Of a stretch of DNA of 64,000 nt, positions 61,001-64,000 are shown one piece after another; the stretch's first letter is position 1; each line of letters begins with the position of its first letter. The DNA is from Streptomyces sp. RB17 (GTDB lineage Bacteria > Actinomycetota > Actinomycetes > Streptomycetales > Streptomycetaceae). The position numbers and the translations under genes are program-made. The notes beneath the pieces are model-generated. The model made no database searches. It worked only from the letters and a program-made list of their open reading frames with translations, and was not told where the DNA came from. The stretch covers positions 1,240,001 through 1,304,000 of the forward strand of contig NZ_WEGL01000002.1 of the NCBI RefSeq assembly GCF_009604455.1, written 5' to 3'.

Positions 61001-62203
61001 GGCGACCGACTGCGTGAAGTACCCGATCAGCTTGTCCTCGTAGTACTTCGGATCGAGCTGGCGGTTCTCGCGGATCGCGGCCCCGTAGTCGTACGACGTG
61101 TAGTTCTCCGGCATGCCCAGCCAGCCCCAGTTGGTGCCGCCGTAGGTCATGTAGAAGCTCTGCGCGGTGGCGCCGACGGCTATGTTCTGCTTGTAGAACA
61201 CGTTGGCGAACTGGTCGTTGATCAGCTGGGCGCACTTGTCGTAGCCCGGCCCGCCCCAGGGATCGAAGGCACCGCCCTGGAACTCCGGCGAGTACAGCGG
61301 CTTGCCGTCCGGGTGGTCGTAGCTGATGTCGGGTACGCCGTTCCACTTGGCGGGGTTCGAGCAGTTGAAGCCCTGTGGGTAGGAGTCCGGTCCGTCGACG
61401 TCCAGGGCGCCGGTACCGGAGTTGAAGGTGCCGTTGTTGTTGCCGGTCAGCGGTACCGTGATGCCGTCGGCGCGGGCCTTGTCCTCCAGGTGCTTCATGT
61501 AGGAGCGGCCGGCCGCCGAGCCGTTGTAGTACTCGTTCTCGACCTGGTAGGCGATGACCGACCCGGTGCCGTTGGTCAGTTGATGGCGGGCGATGATCCG
61601 GTCGATCTGGGTCAGCCACTCGTCCGCGTACTTGAGGAACTGCGGGTCGTCACTGCGGTTGTGCCCGGCCTTGGTGGTCATCCAGCCGGGCAGGCCGCCG
61701 CTGTCGACCTCCGCGTTGATGTACGGCGCCGGGCGCGCGATCACGTAGAGCCCGGCCTCCTGGGCCATGTCGAGCAGCTTGTCGACGTCACGCACCCCGC
61801 TGAAGTCGTACACTCCCGGCTTCGGTGAGTGGTATCCCCAGTCGAAGTACAACGAGGTGGCGTTGAATCCGGCGGCTTTCATCTTCTGGAAGATGTCGCG
61901 CCACAGGTCCGGACTGGGGAGCCGGAAGTAGTGGAACTCGCCGGACCACAGGTAGGTGCGCTTGCCGTCGACGAGGAACGAGTAGCCGTCGAGACTCACC
62001 GTGTGCGCCTGCGGACTGGCGGCGGGCGCGGCGGCGGGTGTCTGCTCGCCGACGTCCTGTGCCGCGGCGGGCGCGATCATGCCCGTGGTCAGGGCGATGG
62101 TCGCGGCGGTTGCGAGGACCGCCCTCCACCAGCGACGACCACGGGGTCTCTCAGGTCTCTCAACCTCTGAACCGATCCGATCACTCCGCACTGCGGCCTC
62201 CAT
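58010..62203 (-). CDS. Secreted multidomain GH35 beta-galactosidase
   Basis: This 1397-residue extracellular enzyme has a signal peptide (about 27-50, VLATAATIALTTGMIAPAAA) and a GH35 TIM barrel (about 65-400) with acid/base E224 in VENEYYNG and nucleophile E307 in YSPEFQGG. Beta-galactosidase middle and jelly-roll domains follow (about 420-1130). A NEW3-type domain (GVNVTLDVPSTAQPGQAFTA) and a C-terminal NPCBM-type carbohydrate-binding domain (KGLGTNSISDVELYLAGKCS) complete it. It likely removes beta-galactosyl units from plant or host polymers. ATG 62203 gives a sensible signal peptide. It is apparently monocistronic. Confidence 0.95.
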   Translation of the reverse strand: MEAAVRSDRIGSEVERPERPRGRRWWRAVLATAATIALTTGMIAPAAAQDVGEQTPAAAPAASPQAHTVSLDGYSFLVDGKRTYLWSGEFHYFRLPSPDLWRDIFQKMKAAGFNATSLYFDWGYHSPKPGVYDFSGVRDVDKLLDMAQEAGLYVIARPAPYINAEVDSGGLPGWMTTKAGHNRSDDPQFLKYADEWLTQIDRIIARHQLTNGTGSVIAYQVENEYYNGSAAGRSYMKHLEDKARADGITVPLTGNNNGTFNSGTGALDVDGPDSYPQGFNCSNPAKWNGVPDISYDHPDGKPLYSPEFQGGAFDPWGGPGYDKCAQLINDQFANVFYKQNIAVGATAQSFYMTYGGTNWGWLGMPENYTSYDYGAAIRENRQLDPKYYEDKLIGYFTQSVAPLTKTEAIRATPPDDSAVVDTARMNPDTKTQFHVLRHGNSTSTAVDKTHISLDFNAQPSADTTYTWDDPDSALQYAGSWSHVADQSYTGGDYKHTESFSNKAGDSVTVPFDGTAIRWIGPKTDNHGYADVYLDGTKVATVDDSGGENQAVIFQKTGLTPGAHTLKIVVDGSHSSGSTDNYVSIDAIDVPTAATAAPTYPVVPQQPGTAITLDGRDSHVIVANYRLGDTQLQYSTSEIMTHATIGNRDVAVLYGDPGSDGETVLRYSSKPTVTTSGGTVTTTWDEASGDLRLNYTHKGLTRISISGGGARPMLLLVGDKATAETFWRQDTAAGPVLVRGSHLLRTATSLDGGRTVSLTGDNADDKNIEVFTSADHVTWNGKALDTRSTDTGSLAGTIPAAAPIHLPALTNWKHAEESPEATPGFDDSGWQVADKTTTNSVSGVNSLPVLYADDYGFHTGNTWYRGRFRATGKETGIHLVSDSGGKAQAFSAWLNGTFLGSSTTGSADFTFPAGSVKSQGDNVISVLTVNMGHEEDYNSTNGNKTARGLTSASLVGAPLASVTWRLQGVRGGEDLQDPVRGPLATGGLYGERAGWSLPGYPDGNWKQASLPTTDTRPGVSWYRTDVDLDLPHGQDTSLGLTFTDDPSRKYRATIFVNGWQVGNYVNYLGPQSTFPVPNGILNPNGRNSIAIAVWNLDGSSGGLGKVSLTNYGSYASSLRVAQNDSSRYDHRKYAMPKRPGVNVTLDVPSTAQPGQAFTAKATVRVPKDAPSASRLTASLSAPDGWSMGATSPTSVERLQPGESATFTWNVQPPTGTLPSASALAATVHYLQSGRQSAGSDERIVGGIPPAPPAGKSAVSDLPFLSSTNGWGPVERDTSVGEQAAGDGRPISIAGVSYAKGLGTNSISDVELYLAGKCSRLTADVGVDDETGGAGTVTFSVIADGKTLVTTPAIRGKQAAVPIDVDLSGAQVVDLRVGDAGDGNGNDHGDWATPTLTCG

Positions 62204-62695
62204 ACCGACTGAGCAATCAGCATCAAACAGACTCAGGCAAAGTCGAACAGTAAAGGGGCACAAGGCTCAACACAATGGGGCGGGAGAAGACGGTCGAGGT
62301 TCACCGCGGAACCGGTGGCGGTGCCACCGACGAGAAGACGGCTTCGAGCGTCACCCGGCCGGCGACCACGTGGAGCGGCTGAGCTGCCGGTTCTGTCCGC
62401 CCTGCCAGGAAGGGGCAGTTGGGACGCGTCGAGATGACAGGGCCAGTCGTCCCGTCCGCATCCCTGAGCGGGCCATGTGATCACGAGCTTTCGGGCGAGC
62501 ACGGGCGGGGGAGCCGGCGCACGAGCCGGGGCGGCATGCGGATCGCACCCGGATCGTTGCCGACTTGCCGGACCGTGGTGCCGGACGTGCAATGGGGGAG
62601 ACGCTCGCGCATGCCTGGCCGAGTATGCGTCCGAGCCCGATTCCATCCACATCCACGGGGTAAGGGCAGTCCAGGGGGCTAGGAGGTCAGGTTTC
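62204..62695. other. Divergent intergenic region
   Basis: These 490 bases lie between the divergent GH35 and DJ-1 genes. The 60 bases before GH35 are relatively AT-rich (CAGTAAAGG, GCAATCAGCATC) and may carry its promoter. The rest has no recognised frame or hairpin. Confidence 0.45.
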
Positions 62696-63391
62696 ATGGC
62701 CAGAGTCCTCTTCATTGTGAGCGGGGCGACGTTCTGGGTGCTCAAGGACGGCACCAGGCATGCGACGGGCTATTGGGCGGAAGAGTTCGCGATGCCGTAC
62801 AAGAAGATCACGGACGCGGGTCATGACGTCGTGGTCGCGACACCCGGTGGTGCGATACCGAACGTCGACATGATGAGCCTTCGCCCTTCGATGGCGGGTG
62901 GTGAGGAAGGCGCCCTCGAACTGGAGGAGATCATCCGTTCCGCCGAGGTGATGCGGCGGCCCCTCAAGCTGTCGGACGTCCGCCTCGAGGACTACGACGC
63001 GGTGTACCTTCCGGGCGGCCACGGTCCTATGTCCGACCTGGCCTTCGACGCCGATGTCGGTCGGCTCCTGAGGGCCCAGCTGGCCTCGGGGAAGCCGCTT
63101 GCCATCGTGTGCCACGCCCCGGCCTCGATGCTGGCCACCAGGATCCACGGCGAGTCCCCGTTCAAGGGCTACCGGGTCACGTGCTTCACCGACGAGGAGG
63201 AGGAGGCCGTCGGACTGGCCCCCAGGGCACCGTGGCTGTTGGAGACCGAGCTGAAGGAGAAGATCGGCGTCGAGTTCAGCCGTGGCCCGATCTGGGAGCC
63301 GTACATGGTGGAGGACCGCAACCTCATCACCGGGCAGAACCCTCACTCGGCCGCGATTCTCGCAGACAGGCTCCTTGAGATCCTCAAGTGA
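62696..63391 (+). CDS. DJ-1/PfpI (Hsp31-like) family protein
   Basis: This 231-residue class I glutamine-amidotransferase-like protein has nucleophile C139 in the elbow AIVCHAPASM, YLPGGHGPMSDL before it, and acidic residues of the active site in FTDEEEEAV. The layout (lid insertion near 60-95, GPIWEPYMVEDRNLITGQNP at the end) is closest to the Hsp31/glyoxalase III group, which removes methylglyoxal or assists damaged proteins. AGGAGG lies 9 bases before ATG 62696. It is a likely single-gene stress unit. Confidence 0.92.
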   Translation: MARVLFIVSGATFWVLKDGTRHATGYWAEEFAMPYKKITDAGHDVVVATPGGAIPNVDMMSLRPSMAGGEEGALELEEIIRSAEVMRRPLKLSDVRLEDYDAVYLPGGHGPMSDLAFDADVGRLLRAQLASGKPLAIVCHAPASMLATRIHGESPFKGYRVTCFTDEEEEAVGLAPRAPWLLETELKEKIGVEFSRGPIWEPYMVEDRNLITGQNPHSAAILADRLLEILK

Positions 63392-63468
63392 CCGCGGGGG
63401 GATCGGTGAACGGCACTCGCACGGGTCGGGGCCGCTAGGCGGGCAGCGGGGTGTGCGAGGTCGAGGAT

Positions 63469-64000
63469 GCCCACGCACCGGTTCGGCTGCGGGCCGAGGC
63501 TACGTGCCTGGCGCCGCGGCTTCCAGCGCTCACCGGCGGGCTACTCGGCAGCGGGGGAGCCGATGCGCCGGCTCGCCACGCGCACGGGCCTGCTCGTCAT
63601 CGCAGGGGTTCTCGACGGCGCGGAGGTACTGCTCGTCCTCTCCGTCCAGGGCACTCAGCATCTGCGGTTGCGCAGCGCGGAGGGAACCCGCAACCCGTGG
63701 CACGCCGCCTCCCTCGGCAAGGCGCTGGTGGCAGCCCTGCCGGAGGAGGGGCGTGCGCGTCTGCTGTCCGGCCCGCTCCCGGCGGTGACACCCCGCACGA
63801 TCACGGCCCCGACCGGCTCCGCGCCGAAATGGCGCACGTCCGGGAGCGAGGCTGGGCGGAGGTCGAAGAGGAGAACGAGATCGACGTCCGCTCGATCGCG
63901 GCCGCGCTGCCCCACACTCCCGAGGGCACTCGCGCCCTGGCCGTCTCGCCGGCCGCCACCGTCATCCTCACCGAGGCCGACCAACTCCGCGCGCTCGCAT
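63469..64000 (+). pseudogene. IclR-family regulator, 5'-truncated and frameshifted, running off the window
   Basis: The frame reads THRFGCGPRLRAWRRGFQRS, then MRRLATRTGLLVIAGVLDGA and NPWHAASLGKALVAALPEEG, all matching the IclR effector-binding domain. The N-terminal winged helix is missing. A one-base shift near 63805 moves the frame to DRLRAEMAHVRERGWAEVEE and ALPHTPEGTRALAVSPAATV, the last IclR helices, up to the window edge. It is a dead regulator unless the shift is an error and the HTH is encoded elsewhere. Confidence 0.7.

Noticed and set aside
59111..61828. A 905-residue open frame on the plus strand.
   Set aside because: It is opposite the GH35 gene, whose domains and active-site residues are unmistakable. 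The plus frame has no recognisable motif.
1..64000. CRISPR arrays, rRNA genes and complete tRNA genes.
   Set aside because: No regularly spaced 20-40 base repeats and no rRNA- or tRNA-like sequence with consistent stems were found on reading both strands.

Overview
The window is high-GC actinobacterial DNA, most probably a Streptomyces chromosome and perhaps an arm region. The evidence is the strongly G/C-biased third codon positions, frequent GTG starts, ATGA/GTGA stop-start overlaps, a streptogrisin-type protease, mycothiol-linked DinB-like proteins, TerD, DUF6131 and an accessory IF-1. Broken genes are unusually dense for a core region: MFS, polyprenyl synthase, LysR, TetR, serine hydrolase, beta-phosphoglucomutase, IclR, IS21 and IS110 remnants.

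Region 1 (1-13.7 kb): an eleven-gene minus-strand operon for degrading an unidentified aromatic compound. In transcription order it encodes an aldehyde dehydrogenase, extradiol dioxygenase, aspartate-dehydrogenase-like protein, alpha/beta hydrolase, cupin, two SDRs (one without its catalytic residues), a ThDP enzyme, a ferredoxin-type reductase, a 74-residue HTH protein and a Rieske oxygenase. A divergent MFS transporter and a MarR regulator flank it. Related palindromes lie upstream of both the MarR gene and the operon, so MarR probably controls both. An iron-box-like site lies between the operon and the transporter.

Region 2 (14.4-20.4 kb): a compact CHAT-protease locus. A 958-residue TPR-CHAT protein with an intact His/Cys dyad is followed by a second TPR protein. 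Upstream and divergent are three translationally coupled genes: a small Cys-motif protein, a membrane protein and an unknown protein. The outermost proteins share a similar N-terminal motif. This resembles bacterial caspase-like conflict systems and is the strongest candidate for a poorly described system.

Region 3 (20.4-32 kb): small secreted and membrane proteins, an AUR1/PAP2-type phosphotransferase in visibly lower-GC DNA, a DUF1259 protein, a graveyard of transporter and regulator fragments, a streptogrisin-like protease, and a TetR gene preceded by three copies of a near-palindromic site.

Region 4 (32-44 kb): a fused 5-oxoprolinase/hydantoinase; a DUF6817-like protein; a DinB-like/TerD in-frame chimera with a later frameshift; and an operon with a candidate 17-codon leader peptide, a GNAT acetyltransferase and an IF-1 paralogue. 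The promoter of that operon resembles WhiB7/WblC targets, suggesting a response to ribosome stress. Next come a VOC protein, an IS21 remnant, and a MarR/membrane-exporter pair sharing a nested palindromic operator.

Region 5 (44-64 kb): a SnoaL-like protein, a GH3 lipoprotein, GNAT and MerR genes, two cupins, a decayed beta-phosphoglucomutase coupled to an intact GH65 phosphorylase, a 2'-5' RNA ligase-like protein, an alpha/beta hydrolase whose nucleophile serine is Asn, a beta-carbonic anhydrase lipoprotein, nested mobile-element remnants, a 1397-residue secreted GH35 beta-galactosidase, a DJ-1/PfpI protein and a broken IclR regulator at the edge. No tRNA, rRNA, CRISPR array or origin was found.
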